From Halalkalicoccus subterraneus (GTDB lineage: Archaea; Halobacteriota; Halobacteria; Halobacteriales; Halalkalicoccaceae): a DNA stretch of 64,000 nucleotides. A program made the position numbers and the translations under genes. The notes below the pieces were generated by a model that worked only from the letters and a program-made list of their open reading frames with translations, searched no databases and was not told the origin of the DNA. The stretch spans positions 23,321 to 87,320 of the forward strand of contig NZ_RDQG01000078.1 of the NCBI RefSeq assembly GCF_003697815.1. Direction: 5' to 3'. Positions 1 through 8,627 of this stretch are shown piece after piece (position 1 is the first letter of the stretch; each line of letters begins with the position of its first letter).

Positions 1-69
1 GTCATTACTCTCCCGCCAGCGATATTGCACTGATATGGACCGACTCATCACTACTACTGGAGGTGTGAG

Positions 70-219
70 ATGATCGGTCTCGATATACTGGGGAGCACCG
101 CTCAGGCAGTGACGATCGTCGGACTCGTTCTCGTGGAGGCGATCACGTTGTACGTTGGGTATGGCGCCATCACTCGTCTCGCGAGCCCAGCCGTCTTTGA
201 ACTGCTCGGAGGTGAGTAG
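70..219 (+). CDS. 49-aa membrane microprotein upstream of TauE
   Basis: The reading frame starts at an ATG just after a GGAGGTG ribosome-binding site and encodes 49 residues with one hydrophobic helix (about residues 12-32). It ends two bases before the GTG start of the TauE/SafE gene, so the pair is almost certainly co-transcribed and translationally coupled. Tiny single-helix proteins preceding TauE transporters are common in haloarchaea; I believe they form a named DUF (DUF7512-like), but that is from memory. The role is unknown. A small subunit or stabiliser of the permease is my inference. Confidence 0.75.
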   Translation: MIGLDILGSTAQAVTIVGLVLVEAITLYVGYGAITRLASPAVFELLGGE

Positions 220-221
220 TC

Positions 222-1217
222 GTGGACGTGTTTGGATTAAGTCTCGCGATGATTGCCCTCTTCGTTGGGTTCGGGTTCCTCATCGGTATCCTCTTCGGCT
301 TCTTCGGTATGGGTGGCTCATTCCTCATAACGCCAGCATTGCTGGTATTGGGCTATCCGGCGAAAGTCGCTGTCGGGAGCGGGCTCGCGTTCGTCTTCGG
401 AACCAGTGTCATCGGCGCGCTCAAACATCGCGATCACGGTCAGGTCGATTATCGACTCGCTGCACTGATGATCCTTGGAATGACGCTCGGTATCGAACTT
501 GGCAAACGAGTCGTCTTCCTCCTCGAGGAATTCGGCTCGGCTGATCTCGTTGTCAGCATCGCCTACGTCGGTCTACTTGCCGTGGTTGGCCTGTTCACGC
601 TACGGGATGCACGTACCGAGACCGCCGGATCGGACAGTACCGATCTCGCCGATCGAGTGCAATCGATTCGCCTTCCGCCGATGGTTTCTCTCTCCGGTGG
701 CGTTACCGTCTCCGTCTGGATTGTCCTCGCGATCGGTGTAGCGATCGGCGTTCTCTCTGGATTCCTCGGCGTCGGAGGCGGCTTCCTGCTGATGCCGGTG
801 ATGATGTACGGCCTGGGTATCCCTGCTGCTGTCGCGGTTGGAACCGATATCCTTCAGATCACTATCTCTGGAGCGTACGGTGCGTTCGTCTACGCACAGG
901 CCGGTTCGATCACGCTCCCAGTCGTTGGGTCGCTCCTCGTTGGGAGTGCGATGGGCGCGCGTATCGGAGCTGGTGCGACGAAACTGGTTGCCGAGGACGA
1001 CATTAAGGGCTACTTCGCTGCAATGTTGCTCGCGGGGAGTCTGTCGGTTGGAGCCAACGAACTGAGTGGTCGGTTCGGTATCGAGGCGCTCAATACGGTA
1101 AGTATTGTGCTCATCTTTGGTGCAACGATCCTCGTCAGTACGGCGATCGTCCTTGCAGCGATCTGTGCGCTCCGACATGATAGGAAGGGACCGTGGTGTC
1201 AACTGGTATCGTCATAG
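222..1217 (+). CDS. TauE/SafE family sulfite/organosulfonate exporter-like permease
   Basis: This 331-residue, very hydrophobic protein has the two-fold internal repeat of the TauE/SafE family. Each half starts with a Gly-rich signature: FGFFGMGGSFL near residue 25 and GFLGVGGGFLL near residue 183. About eight to nine membrane segments are expected, with a hydrophilic linker around residues 130-155. The family exports sulfite, sulfoacetate and related anions; the substrate here is unknown. GTG is chosen as start because it lies two bases after the upstream microprotein. An HTH regulator follows about 65 bp downstream on the same strand and may control it. Confidence 0.88.
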   Translation: MDVFGLSLAMIALFVGFGFLIGILFGFFGMGGSFLITPALLVLGYPAKVAVGSGLAFVFGTSVIGALKHRDHGQVDYRLAALMILGMTLGIELGKRVVFLLEEFGSADLVVSIAYVGLLAVVGLFTLRDARTETAGSDSTDLADRVQSIRLPPMVSLSGGVTVSVWIVLAIGVAIGVLSGFLGVGGGFLLMPVMMYGLGIPAAVAVGTDILQITISGAYGAFVYAQAGSITLPVVGSLLVGSAMGARIGAGATKLVAEDDIKGYFAAMLLAGSLSVGANELSGRFGIEALNTVSIVLIFGATILVSTAIVLAAICALRHDRKGPWCQLVSS

Positions 1218-1283
1218 ATAGCGGCAGTATTGTGCATACCATGCAAATACTTTTGAACCGCTAATACATAATATCGATAACTG

Positions 1284-1688
1284 ATGGCTAACTCAATGAG
1301 TGAAATGCTTCGGCAGGATATGCAGTGCGAGGGCCTACTAGAGTGTTTTCATGATCTCAAGGAAATAGATAAGAACGTCTTTCAGATGCTGAATGAGACC
1401 GAGGAACCACTCACCGTTGATGATATCGCCGAGCGGATCGATCGTGAACGCTCGACTGCGTATCGATCCGTTCAGCGCTTACTGCAGGTCGGATTCATTC
1501 AGAAAGAGCAAATTAACTACGAACAAGGTGGGTACTACCACGTCTATCGTCCGCGGGATGCCGACGAGATCGCCCAAGAGATGCAGCGAATGTTGAATGA
1601 CTGGTACGCGAAGATGGGCCAGCTCATTGGTGAGTTCGGCGATAAATACGCCGCCGAACCCGACCAATCACCGCCAATTGAAGGCTAA
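1284..1688 (+). CDS. Winged-helix transcriptional regulator (TrmB/ArsR-like)
   Basis: A 134-residue cytosolic protein. Residues 35-85 form a winged helix: 'TVDDIAERIDRERSTAYRSV' is a helix-turn-helix and is followed by a short wing. The C-terminal 40 residues form an amphipathic helix (EIAQEMQRMLNDWYAKMG) suited to dimerisation. The sequence before the start has AT-rich blocks (catgcaaatacttttgaacc, then taatacataatatcg) consistent with an archaeal promoter. Similar small regulators sit beside TauE and sulfur-transfer genes in haloarchaea, so control of the upstream TauE operon is a reasonable inference. No ligand-binding residues are evident apart from two Cys near residues 15 and 21, which could be redox or metal sensing. 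Confidence 0.82.
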   Translation: MANSMSEMLRQDMQCEGLLECFHDLKEIDKNVFQMLNETEEPLTVDDIAERIDRERSTAYRSVQRLLQVGFIQKEQINYEQGGYYHVYRPRDADEIAQEMQRMLNDWYAKMGQLIGEFGDKYAAEPDQSPPIEG

Positions 1689-1834
1689 CTGTTGTATTTA
1701 ATTCTAAACCGACTTATTGAGAGTAGCGAATAGAAAGGGTCTGCTGTGATTCATAGTGATCAGTGTTCTCCTTTTCGTACAGCGAAGGTAGATTCAGCAG
1801 AATTCAACACAGTAGCGTCGTTGTTCTATGTAGA

Positions 1835-2371
1835 ATGCTAAAAGAGGTCCTCCGGGATGAAGTAGATGATGCTGGTGGATACATTGCAGAGGTAATCTAC
1901 GGCGCGAACGACGGTATCGTTACGACTTTTGCCGTGGTAGCCGGTGTAGCGGGGGCCGCACTCGAGCCAGCGATCGTCTTGATCTTGGGTGTTGCGAACC
2001 TCCTAGCCGATGGGTTTTCGATGGGGATGAGTAACTACCTGAGCCAACGCTCGGAGCTCGATTACGAGGCGACGAAGCATGGGCAGGCCGTTTCGAATAT
2101 CGATAAACCTCCTGTCTACACCGCAGCTACGACGTTTTTCGCGTTTATCATAGCTGGTTGGACCCCCTTGCTCCCATATTTGCTCAACATTGAGCCAGCC
2201 TTCACTATCTCGATCGTAGCGACGGGTGGGGCGTTCTTCGCTGTCGGTGCGAGTCGAAGTCTCGTGGTCGATCGACTGTGGTATCTGGCAGGATTAGAGA
2301 TGTTCACGATTGGGATGGTCGCAGCAGGCGTTGCTTACGCTACTGGTGTGTTCCTCGGTGGCCTCGCATAA
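1835..2371 (+). CDS. VIT1/CCC1 family iron/manganese transporter-like protein
   Basis: The sequence near the N terminus, 'IYGANDGIVTTFAVVAGVAG', is the hallmark first helix of the VIT1/CCC1 family, and 'LADGFSMGMSNYLS' is the second conserved helix carrying acidic and Met metal ligands. Three more hydrophobic segments follow, giving five helices and about 178 residues. The family moves Fe2+ or Mn2+ across membranes. I chose the internal ATG at 1835 because the upstream in-frame extension from 1763 looks non-conserved. The long cytosolic metal-binding loop of plant VIT1 is reduced here to a short polar stretch (SQRSELDYEATKHGQ), as in many archaeal members. Confidence 0.85.
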   Translation: MLKEVLRDEVDDAGGYIAEVIYGANDGIVTTFAVVAGVAGAALEPAIVLILGVANLLADGFSMGMSNYLSQRSELDYEATKHGQAVSNIDKPPVYTAATTFFAFIIAGWTPLLPYLLNIEPAFTISIVATGGAFFAVGASRSLVVDRLWYLAGLEMFTIGMVAAGVAYATGVFLGGLA

Positions 2372-2488
2372 TGTCTGGAACACAGTGATCCTCACAGAAA
2401 TCCAGTGAGAAGGACATCTCAACACATCAATATACTGATTATCTCTGAGACAGAGCGCTCAAGAGACCGGCTCTACAAGCAACGAGTA

Positions 2489-3145
2489 GTGAGTCAGGAT
2501 CTCATCGGAATGCTCTTCGGTGACCCATTCGCGGTTATGAACACGATCGGGTTAGTTGCATTTGCTTTGGTTGGCTCGGCTAAGGCGATCCGTGAAGAAT
2601 TTGATCTGTTTGGTATTGCTGTTGTTGGATTAGCAATGGCGTTCGCTGGAGGGATGACACGAGATTTACTTGTCGACCGGATTCCCTTAGCGCTCCAATC
2701 GCCTGTCGAGATCGGTTTAGGATTCCTTGGCGTTAGCTTAGCGGTCGTATTGAGTGGCGTTCTGATCTCACCTGATAACCATCCAATAACGCTTCTCGCT
2801 GATGCTATTGGACTTGCTACCTTCGCTACAACAGGTGCGATCGTCGCAAGCGGAGCGGGCGTCTCAGCCTTTGGTGTCGTTGCTATTGCGACGATCAATG
2901 CAGCAGGTGGTGGGGCGATTGCAGATATTCTTCTTGACCGGTCCCCCTTTATCCTCTTTGAGGACTTCTACGCGACGTGTGCAGTGTTCGGTGGAAGCGC
3001 GTACTGGATCGTCGGAAGTATTGGAGCAACCGACGGTACCGCTGCCATCGTGTGTGCAGCAGTCACTGTTGGAACTCGGTTGGCCGCAGCGACGTACGGC
3101 TGGAATATCCCCTCTATACAGGCTTTGGGGCTCTTAGACAAGTGA
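2489..3145 (+). CDS. Trimeric intracellular cation channel (TRIC/YadS/UPF0126) family protein
   Basis: A hydrophobic protein of about 218 residues with the duplicated three-helix repeat of prokaryotic TRIC channels. Repeat one reads 'GLVAFALVGSAKAIREEFDL' followed by 'AFAGGMTRDLLVDRIP'; repeat two reads 'GLATFATTGAIVASGAGVS' followed by 'NAAGGGAIADILLDRSPF'. The Gly-Gly-x3-Asp motifs after helices 2 and 5 are diagnostic. These channels conduct K+ or Na+. The start is uncertain: GTG at 2489, ATG at 2510, or an earlier GTG at 2405. I favour 2489 or 2510 because the upstream residues are not family-like. Confidence 0.85.
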   Translation: MSQDLIGMLFGDPFAVMNTIGLVAFALVGSAKAIREEFDLFGIAVVGLAMAFAGGMTRDLLVDRIPLALQSPVEIGLGFLGVSLAVVLSGVLISPDNHPITLLADAIGLATFATTGAIVASGAGVSAFGVVAIATINAAGGGAIADILLDRSPFILFEDFYATCAVFGGSAYWIVGSIGATDGTAAIVCAAVTVGTRLAAATYGWNIPSIQALGLLDK

Positions 3146-3181
3146 GACAGAGCCAATCTCTCTTGTCGTTGATATCCCTCC

Positions 3182-3493
3182 CTAGTGGTCTACTCGTGTG
3201 CGGTAATATCGCCGACGAACCGCACCGCATCCGGTTCCAATAGCAAGTGAGATCCCATAACAGACGACGATAAAGGGAACCCAGTACAACCGGAAGCCAA
3301 AGTTCCGGACTTTGGGAAGTATGTTACCAATAGTCGTCATCAAGACGAACAGGACGTATCCTGGGAGTGCAAGCGGGGACCATAATCGCGAATCGATGGT
3401 GCTCAGAGCAAGCGGGAAGACCAACAGTGCGAAACTCACCCAGACACTGGGGGCACCAACACGTTTCCTAAGAGTATTGTCGCTATCGGTCAT
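3182..3493 (-). CDS. Small three-helix membrane protein, unknown function
   Basis: 103 residues with three probable membrane helices (about residues 16-32, 41-57 and 67-85) and a basic C terminus (RRRYYRTRVDH). I do not recognise a family. Its ATG overlaps the stop of the upstream aspartoacylase-like gene in an ATGA junction, so the two are translationally coupled. The downstream partner may be membrane-located in the same process, but that is inference. Confidence 0.7.
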   Translation of the reverse strand: MTDSDNTLRKRVGAPSVWVSFALLVFPLALSTIDSRLWSPLALPGYVLFVLMTTIGNILPKVRNFGFRLYWVPFIVVCYGISLAIGTGCGAVRRRYYRTRVDH

Positions 3494-4326
3494 GTCGTTC
3501 GCTGGATCCCGTTCTGTTCGAGTAGTTGTTCGGTTATCGTAGTCGTCCAGCGGATCTGTGTCTCGAGATCAAGCAGGAAATCAGTCGACTCAACGAGAAA
3601 GCTTGTACTATCTAACTCATGCTGGACCTTCTGAATAAGCAACCCGGAACCCCGATTGATATCACGAATGTCCACTCTGGTGAATCGATGAAATCGCATC
3701 GTCTGCGGCACGTGATTCTCGTTCATATAGTCAATAACGTATTCTGCGGTATCGGTTGCTTGTTTTCTCTCTCCCTGTGCGTTCGCCGTGAGGATCACTT
3801 GCCCAATCCACCGATGATGAGGGTTGAACAGCCCGCGAGACCGATGTAGATCGATCACAACGTCCGGGTCGGCGTCCTTGACGACCCTCCAAATCGCGCG
3901 AGCGAGGGCGCTTTCCGGTTCCTGGCCGCTGGGAAATAATCGGTTGAGGTCGCCGTCCGGCCCTCGGCGGTTGTTTTGTTCGATTGCAGCGATATTGGCA
4001 AGCGGGATCACGATCAATCGTCCTGTGTCGATCTCCCAGTTCGTGATGTTAGCCGCAGCTCGATAGCCGTTGATCTCGTTGCCATGCATCCCGCCGAGGA
4101 TTACCGCCGTCGGCCCCTCCTCGGCGCCGGTGATTTCGTAGACCCCAGTCTCGTGGTTGGTCCCTTCCATAATAATCCCGATGAGTCGATCTTGATTGAG
4201 CGCGTTTTTAGCACGGGCAAGTGAGCGATCCGGAGAGCGGTGGATTGATCGGAGCGCCGCCACACTGGCAATCAATGCGCCAGTAAGGGCGGTCGCTCCA
4301 GAGGGGAGGAGGGTTCGTCGTCTCAC
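3490..4326 (-). CDS. Succinylglutamate desuccinylase/aspartoacylase-like zinc hydrolase (M14-related), exported or anchored
   Basis: 278 residues. The N terminus (RRRTLLPSGATALTGALIAS) is a basic hydrophobic signal or anchor segment, so the catalytic domain probably faces outside. The domain carries the M14-like zinc motif 'GGMHGNE' (His and Glu ligands), then 'DLNRLFPS' and 'VVIDLHRS' (third ligand His). A conserved Glu occurs in 'SFLVESTDF' near the C terminus. Family members remove acyl groups from amino acids or cleave peptides; the substrate is unknown. The stop overlaps the start of a small membrane protein gene (ATGA), so the two are co-expressed. Confidence 0.8.
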   Translation of the reverse strand: MRRRTLLPSGATALTGALIASVAALRSIHRSPDRSLARAKNALNQDRLIGIIMEGTNHETGVYEITGAEEGPTAVILGGMHGNEINGYRAAANITNWEIDTGRLIVIPLANIAAIEQNNRRGPDGDLNRLFPSGQEPESALARAIWRVVKDADPDVVIDLHRSRGLFNPHHRWIGQVILTANAQGERKQATDTAEYVIDYMNENHVPQTMRFHRFTRVDIRDINRGSGLLIQKVQHELDSTSFLVESTDFLLDLETQIRWTTTITEQLLEQNGIQRTT

Positions 4327-4906
4327 TAGTAGATACTCCAGTGTGAGCTACAATAAGACTCCGGTCGTTCAGTCCTCATTGTTTGCTCGAAACAGATAGT
4401 AGCACCAATAGAAGTTCAGTCTCCCCAGACAACCGTTGTCGGGAGTGGGACCTCTCAGGAGGGTCCCTGGCTAGAGCCGTCACCAGCCGTTAAAGGGCGT
4501 ACCCGCTAGTAGCAGAATATACGATGCGGGACCTTTCAGACGAGCGATGGGGTTAACGGCTGATCGCGGCCAGCGGGATATGGAGATTACTGACGTTCAG
4601 ACGACGATGGTTGCGGGAACTACTGTGGACTAGGAGAAGAGGCTGTGCCCGGGGTGGGGGTCGTGAGTTGTACCCCTTCGTGTTGCCCTGTTGTCAGTAC
4701 ATCACGATTTCAGCACGGCCGGGTCACCGAGCGAGTCATCTTAAGGGCGAAGCGGAGCAAACTCGAATGGAACGAACGAAGTGGGACCGGGACTAGGACT
4801 GACGGCACGCCGAACACAAACATGACTGCCATCCTGAATACGAACGATAATACTCGATCTAGCGGTCGAGCAAACCCTTTTCGCAGTGCCTCCCTAAATG
4901 TAGGAT
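4327..4906. other. 580-bp intergenic region containing repeat copy A
   Basis: No convincing gene is visible between the aspartoacylase-like gene and the SPFH gene, which diverge here. Apart from the structured repeat at 4428-4511, the sequence holds a GC-rich part (4540-4800) whose open frames lack protein-like composition. An AT-rich patch near 4850-4870 (gataatactcgatc) could serve as the SPFH promoter. Confidence 0.5.
4428..4511 (-). repeat. 85-bp structured repeat, copy A
   Basis: This block is nearly identical to 59675..59759 in the opposite orientation. The core, ACGGCTGGTGACGGCTCTAG followed by CCAGGGACC, is invariant on the minus strand. It contains the short hairpin GACAACGGTTGTC at one end and a paired ACCTC/GAGGT-type stem. 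Similarity stops abruptly at both ends (TACTAGCGGG side and the GACAACGG hairpin side). It lies in the otherwise empty 4327-4906 gap between divergent genes. It could be the end of an IS200/IS605-type element (such ends carry guide-RNA-like hairpins), a MITE or a structured RNA; I cannot decide from sequence alone. Confidence 0.7.
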
Positions 4907-6025
4907 ATGATTCCCCTCGTCCCGGTGCAGGCGACACTCACGCTCACGTTCGTCGCATTGTTACTCCTCTTTCTCGCCATCGTGACCGTCTGGCAGATGG
5001 TCGAGATCGTCGACGCGACCGAGAAACGCGCCCTGACGGTCTTCGGCGAGTACCGCAAACTCCTCGAACCAGGGATCCACTTCGTCCCGCCGTTCGTTTC
5101 GGCGACCCATCACTTCGACATGCGGACTCAGACGCTCGACGTGCCGAGCCAAGAGGCGATCACGATCGACAACTCGCCGGTGACCGCGGACGCCGTCGTC
5201 TACATCCGCGTGATGGACGCCAAACGTGCGTTCCTCGAAGTCGACGATTACAAGCGGGCCGTCTCGAATCTCGCCCAGACGACGCTGCGGGCCGTCATTG
5301 GGGGTATGGAACTCGATGACACGCTTAGTCGACGTGAACAGATCAACGCACGGATTCGCGAGGAACTCGACGAACCGACCGACGAGTGGGGGATCCGCGT
5401 CGAGTCCGTCGAGGTCCGCGAGGTCACGCCGTCCCAAGGTGTAAAGGGTGCCATGGAGCAACAGACCTCGGCGGAGCGAAAGCGCCGCGCGATGATCCTG
5501 GAAGCCCAAGGTGAACGCCGTTCGGCCGTCGAGACCGCCGAGGGGGACAAGCAATCGAACATCATCCGCGCACAGGGTGAGAAACAGAGCCAAATCCTCG
5601 AGGCCCAGGGTGATGCCGTCTCGACCGTGTTGCGCGCGAAATCCGCCGAATCGATGGGCGAACGCGCGGTCATCGAGAAGGGGATGGAAACGCTCGAGTC
5701 GATCGGCCAGGGCGAGTCGACCACGTTCGTCCTTCCCCAGGAGCTGACCTCGCTGGTCGGCCGGTACGGCAAGCACCTCACGGGTAGCGACACCAAGATC
5801 ACCGAAGAACAACTCGACAGCCTCGACTTCGACGAGGAAACCCGCGAACTGCTTGGACTCGACGACATCACCGAAATGATCGCTGGGATTGAGGAGGAGG
5901 CACAACCGGATCTCGAGGCAATGGAACGGGAGGCAGACGCGATCAAGCAGGGCAGGGATGTCGACTCCGAATCCGATGACGATGTCGACGTGTCGGAAAC
6001 CGAAGCCGAATACGAAATGGAGTAG
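4907..6025 (+). CDS. SPFH/Band 7 (stomatin/prohibitin-like) membrane scaffold protein
   Basis: 372 residues: a single N-terminal membrane helix (residues 8-30), the SPFH domain (about 30-190) with stomatin-like segments 'EKRALTVFGEYRKLLEPGIHF' region and 'QTLDVPSQEAITIDNSPVTAD', then a coiled-coil flotillin-like stretch (190-275) with repeated A-Q-G-E/D units. The acidic tail (330-372) is typical of halophile proteins. Such proteins oligomerise into membrane microdomains and often work with an NfeD protein or a protease. No NfeD gene is adjacent here. The gene is visibly GC-rich and stands alone, with a Na/Ca antiporter converging from downstream. Confidence 0.92.
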   Translation: MIPLVPVQATLTLTFVALLLLFLAIVTVWQMVEIVDATEKRALTVFGEYRKLLEPGIHFVPPFVSATHHFDMRTQTLDVPSQEAITIDNSPVTADAVVYIRVMDAKRAFLEVDDYKRAVSNLAQTTLRAVIGGMELDDTLSRREQINARIREELDEPTDEWGIRVESVEVREVTPSQGVKGAMEQQTSAERKRRAMILEAQGERRSAVETAEGDKQSNIIRAQGEKQSQILEAQGDAVSTVLRAKSAESMGERAVIEKGMETLESIGQGESTTFVLPQELTSLVGRYGKHLTGSDTKITEEQLDSLDFDEETRELLGLDDITEMIAGIEEEAQPDLEAMEREADAIKQGRDVDSESDDDVDVSETEAEYEME

Positions 6026-6172
6026 TATTGAGCGAGCGCCAGCGAGTGGGATATGCAACGTGACTTATTTGGTCGTCTACCCTCGTCGCTCGTGTTTGTT
6101 CGTCTGTGAGATATGCTGATGAGCCCGAATTGTGTTGATTGGTTGGTGTCGGTGTTGTGGAAGTATGGCAGG

Positions 6173-7180
6173 TTAGATACCTTGAACGGTCTCGATGATA
6201 CCGACTGATTCGAGAGTCATCCAGAGGAGAAACAGCCCATACAGTCCCAGAAAGCCGGAGGCCTCGAGGTTCGTGAGTTCGAGATCAGTACGGATGAAGA
6301 CAATGAACACGAGCGTCGCGAATGCGAGGAACCCCATCGTCGGGATTGCAACGAGGAAATTGATGGTCGCTGTCCCGGACAGAATGACGCCGACGGGAAT
6401 GGCGACGAGGAGATTGAACGTGTTGCTCCCGAGAACGTTCGTGAGGCTGGTGACGCTGTCGTCGTTTTGAGCGGCGCGCACGCTTACGAACGCATCCGGG
6501 AGGCTCGTCCCAGCAGCAATGACGGTCAGTCCCCACAGGAAACTCGGCGTACCGAAGAGAGCGCCGAGTGAGAGGGCGGCGCGAACGATCAGTTCAACGC
6601 CGACAGCGATGATCAAGAGTCCCACCGCGAGGAGTCCCCATTCTCGACGCGGTCGCACGTCGATGGAGTCGTCCCCAACGTGTCCACTGGCATCCTGCTG
6701 GTGAAGGAAGATGTAGATCCCGTACGTCGCGAGGGGAAAGATCGCCAACGCTGGTGTCAGGATCGCAGCCTCGTTCGTTCCGCCCGGAACGTATGTCGCA
6801 CCGAGTGCGAACATGATGAACAGAACGAGAACGCTGATAATGTAGAATTGGCCGTCTTTATGAACGATATCGCGAGTTGCCTCGAGGTTCTCGCTGGCGA
6901 ATGCCGAGAAGGCTGGAATGACGAGGAGGTTAAAGATGGCGCTGCCAACGATCGCTCCGACACCGAGGGAGAACTCCCCGTGGACGACTGTACTGATAAC
7001 GATCGAACTGATCTCAGGGAAACTCGACCCAACTGCGACAACGATGGCACCATGGACAGCGACCGGCAAGCCATAGTGCTTGCTGAGGCGCTCAGCGGCT
7101 CGCTCGAAGTACTGACTTCCCTTCCAGATGATGAGCACTGCAACCACCACGAGGAGGAGCGAGACGAGCAGGCCCGGCAT
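6173..7180 (-). CDS. Sodium/calcium exchanger (CaCA family, YrbG-like)
   Basis: 335 residues with ten or eleven membrane helices in two inverted repeats. The alpha-1 motif 'VVAVGSSFPEISS' and 'GAIVGSAIFNLLVI' and the alpha-2 motif 'TVIAAGTSLPDAFVS' with 'VLGSNTFNLLVA' hold the Glu/Asp and Asn/Ser residues that bind Ca2+ and Na+. The family exchanges Na+ for Ca2+ across the membrane. The central loop (about 165-185, 'SGHVGDDSIDVRPRREW') is short, as in prokaryotic members. No partner gene is adjacent. Confidence 0.93.
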   Translation of the reverse strand: MPGLLVSLLLVVVAVLIIWKGSQYFERAAERLSKHYGLPVAVHGAIVVAVGSSFPEISSIVISTVVHGEFSLGVGAIVGSAIFNLLVIPAFSAFASENLEATRDIVHKDGQFYIISVLVLFIMFALGATYVPGGTNEAAILTPALAIFPLATYGIYIFLHQQDASGHVGDDSIDVRPRREWGLLAVGLLIIAVGVELIVRAALSLGALFGTPSFLWGLTVIAAGTSLPDAFVSVRAAQNDDSVTSLTNVLGSNTFNLLVAIPVGVILSGTATINFLVAIPTMGFLAFATLVFIVFIRTDLELTNLEASGFLGLYGLFLLWMTLESVGIIETVQGI

Positions 7181-7611
7181 CGACTATCCGTTCTCTATAT
7201 ATCGGTAAAAGTTGTTTCATACAGCTGTACTGGGCTTCGGGTCGGTAGGCCTCATCAGTGAGAGCGTCAATTCGAGCTCACCGGAGTCGTTTCCTTGTCC
7301 GGGGGTCTTGCAGAACCCTCAGAGTCACCGATTAGGATGATACGTTTCTTTGCATGACTGAGGGAGACATCGAACTGGTATCAACTCTCATCCGGTCGGT
7401 GACCGTTACTGATATCGAAAGACCGGCGATACAATCGGATCACGTCCATTAGCGTCGCAAGTAGAAGAGACTAGCAAATCTAATAATACCATGACAATTG
7501 ACGAAATCCGTTTCACCACGACAAAATTGCTGTCCACGTTCGCTCGACTACTGCAGGCAAGCAGCTTTAATATTTGAGAGAGCAATTATAAGAGAGGGAG
7601 GGAAAAAAGAA
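7181..7611. other. Intergenic region, nothing recognised
   Basis: No reading frame here looks like protein. The last 30 bases hold a purine-rich stretch (agagagggagggaaaa) that serves as ribosome-binding site for the following zinc protein. Confidence 0.4.
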
Positions 7612-7758
7612 ATGACATACGATGCGCGAAATCCTCATCAAGAACCATGGCTCTACGCATGCCAGCGTTGTGGTGCTCCATATAAAGAGAAGCTAGCGTT
7701 TTGCCGCGAGTGCAATGAGGCCACAATTGTTCCTATTACAGAGATTGTTCGCGAGTGA
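7612..7758 (+). CDS. 48-aa zinc-ribbon microprotein
   Basis: A short protein with two Cys knuckles: 'CQRCGAPY' and, ten residues on, 'CRECNEA', a classical four-Cys zinc ribbon. The ATG at 7612 follows a purine-rich GGGAGGG ribosome-binding site. Longer in-frame extensions upstream do not look coding. Such microproteins are numerous in haloarchaea and some are needed for biofilm or swarming phenotypes, but this one has no assigned role. It stands alone. Confidence 0.75.
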   Translation: MTYDARNPHQEPWLYACQRCGAPYKEKLAFCRECNEATIVPITEIVRE

Positions 7759-7838
7759 GATTCATTCGTCTGAATCGCATTCTACCTGAGATGTTCAATG
7801 ACAGATATTGTATGATAAATTTACTTGAAAGCGGGCAG

Positions 7839-7850
7839 TGTTGCACAAGG
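7839..7850. repeat. Solo 12-bp arm TGTTGCACAAGG
   Basis: An exact copy of the arm that elsewhere occurs in inverted pairs (see the 45-bp units at 19.0, 39.5, 43.7, 50.2 and 62.3 kb). I find no mate within about 60 bp on the left. Its left flank, GGGCAG, gives GGCAGTGTTGCACAAGG, which resembles IS6-family termini. Confidence 0.5.
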
Positions 7851-7994
7851 CTACGTCTGAATGCTCACACTGTGGTGTGATATGCGTCCGAAAATAAAGT
7901 CAGAGAAATCGTTTTTATCCCCTACACCAAGGTAAGGCTGTTCGGAGTTGTCACTAAGAGAGGAGGGCATGCCCGGGGTAGTTATCGAAGGCTA

Positions 7995-8290
7995 TGCTCC
8001 TTCCTGTTGACTCGGTATTAGGTCATCACGCTCTCTATGAGGGGTTGGTCGGTTTCCCGATCACAACGATCGTGATATCGGTCGGCCGCATTTTCGCCGA
8101 TAACGACGAGCTTCTTCCCGCGACGTTTCGTCTACTCAACCTCGTTGTTCCCCAGTTTCTCGAGGATGTCCATGACATGGGCCACTGTTTGCGTGTGGGG
8201 TAGATCAGCGTGCTCAAACAGCCAAATCGCGACGAATATCATGAGTTCAAGCAGCTGGACGGACAAGAGATAACGCGACCAGACGACACG
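7995..8290 (-). pseudogene. Degraded coding remnant with in-frame stop
   Basis: Read on the minus strand from about 8275 down, a plausible protein runs through 'LFEHADLPHTQTVAHVMDIL' and 'EKLGNNEVE', meets a TAG, and continues in the same frame as 'TKRRGKKLVVIGENAADRY'. The composition looks coding on both sides of the stop. No start codon or family could be assigned. It may be a fragment of a mobile-element protein. Confidence 0.35.
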
Positions 8291-8627
8291 ACACCACATT
8301 CGAAGTATGTAGCTGCCAGACAGGGGCTATAAGCGAATTCATAGCTGACGACGGGTCGTATCGTGGCTGCCAGTAGCGACGGAAGAGAGCGATTCACTAC
8401 GTCTATTGAACGGATTTGCTTCCTAGGAACAATAACTACGGAGTACGTCTCATGGTCCGCGGTCATCATCAAACAGGAATTTGTGACTCTGGTGAGATCG
8501 TCCAGAGACGAACTAATCGAGATATCCAGCGCTACAGATGGAGAAGACGGTACCAAACCGACTAGTCTACCTCTCTGGTAGTTATCGGAGACGCCGTACT
8601 GAAGACAGTTCCCCCGATACGTCACTT
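8291..8627. other. Intergenic region; weak overlapping open frames only
   Basis: Open frames exist on both strands across 8239-8625 but neither has a recognisable family or clear start. I see no repeat or RNA gene. The trans-sulfuration gene starts immediately after. Confidence 0.3.

Noticed and set aside
4645..5319. Long plus-strand open frame of 224 codons overlapping the SPFH gene
   Set aside because: It is a GC-rich shadow of the SPFH coding sequence, Arg-rich and without any domain; the SPFH frame has clear conserved motifs.
4961..6058. Long minus-strand open frame opposite the SPFH gene
   Set aside because: Antisense shadow caused by high GC in third positions; composition is not protein-like.
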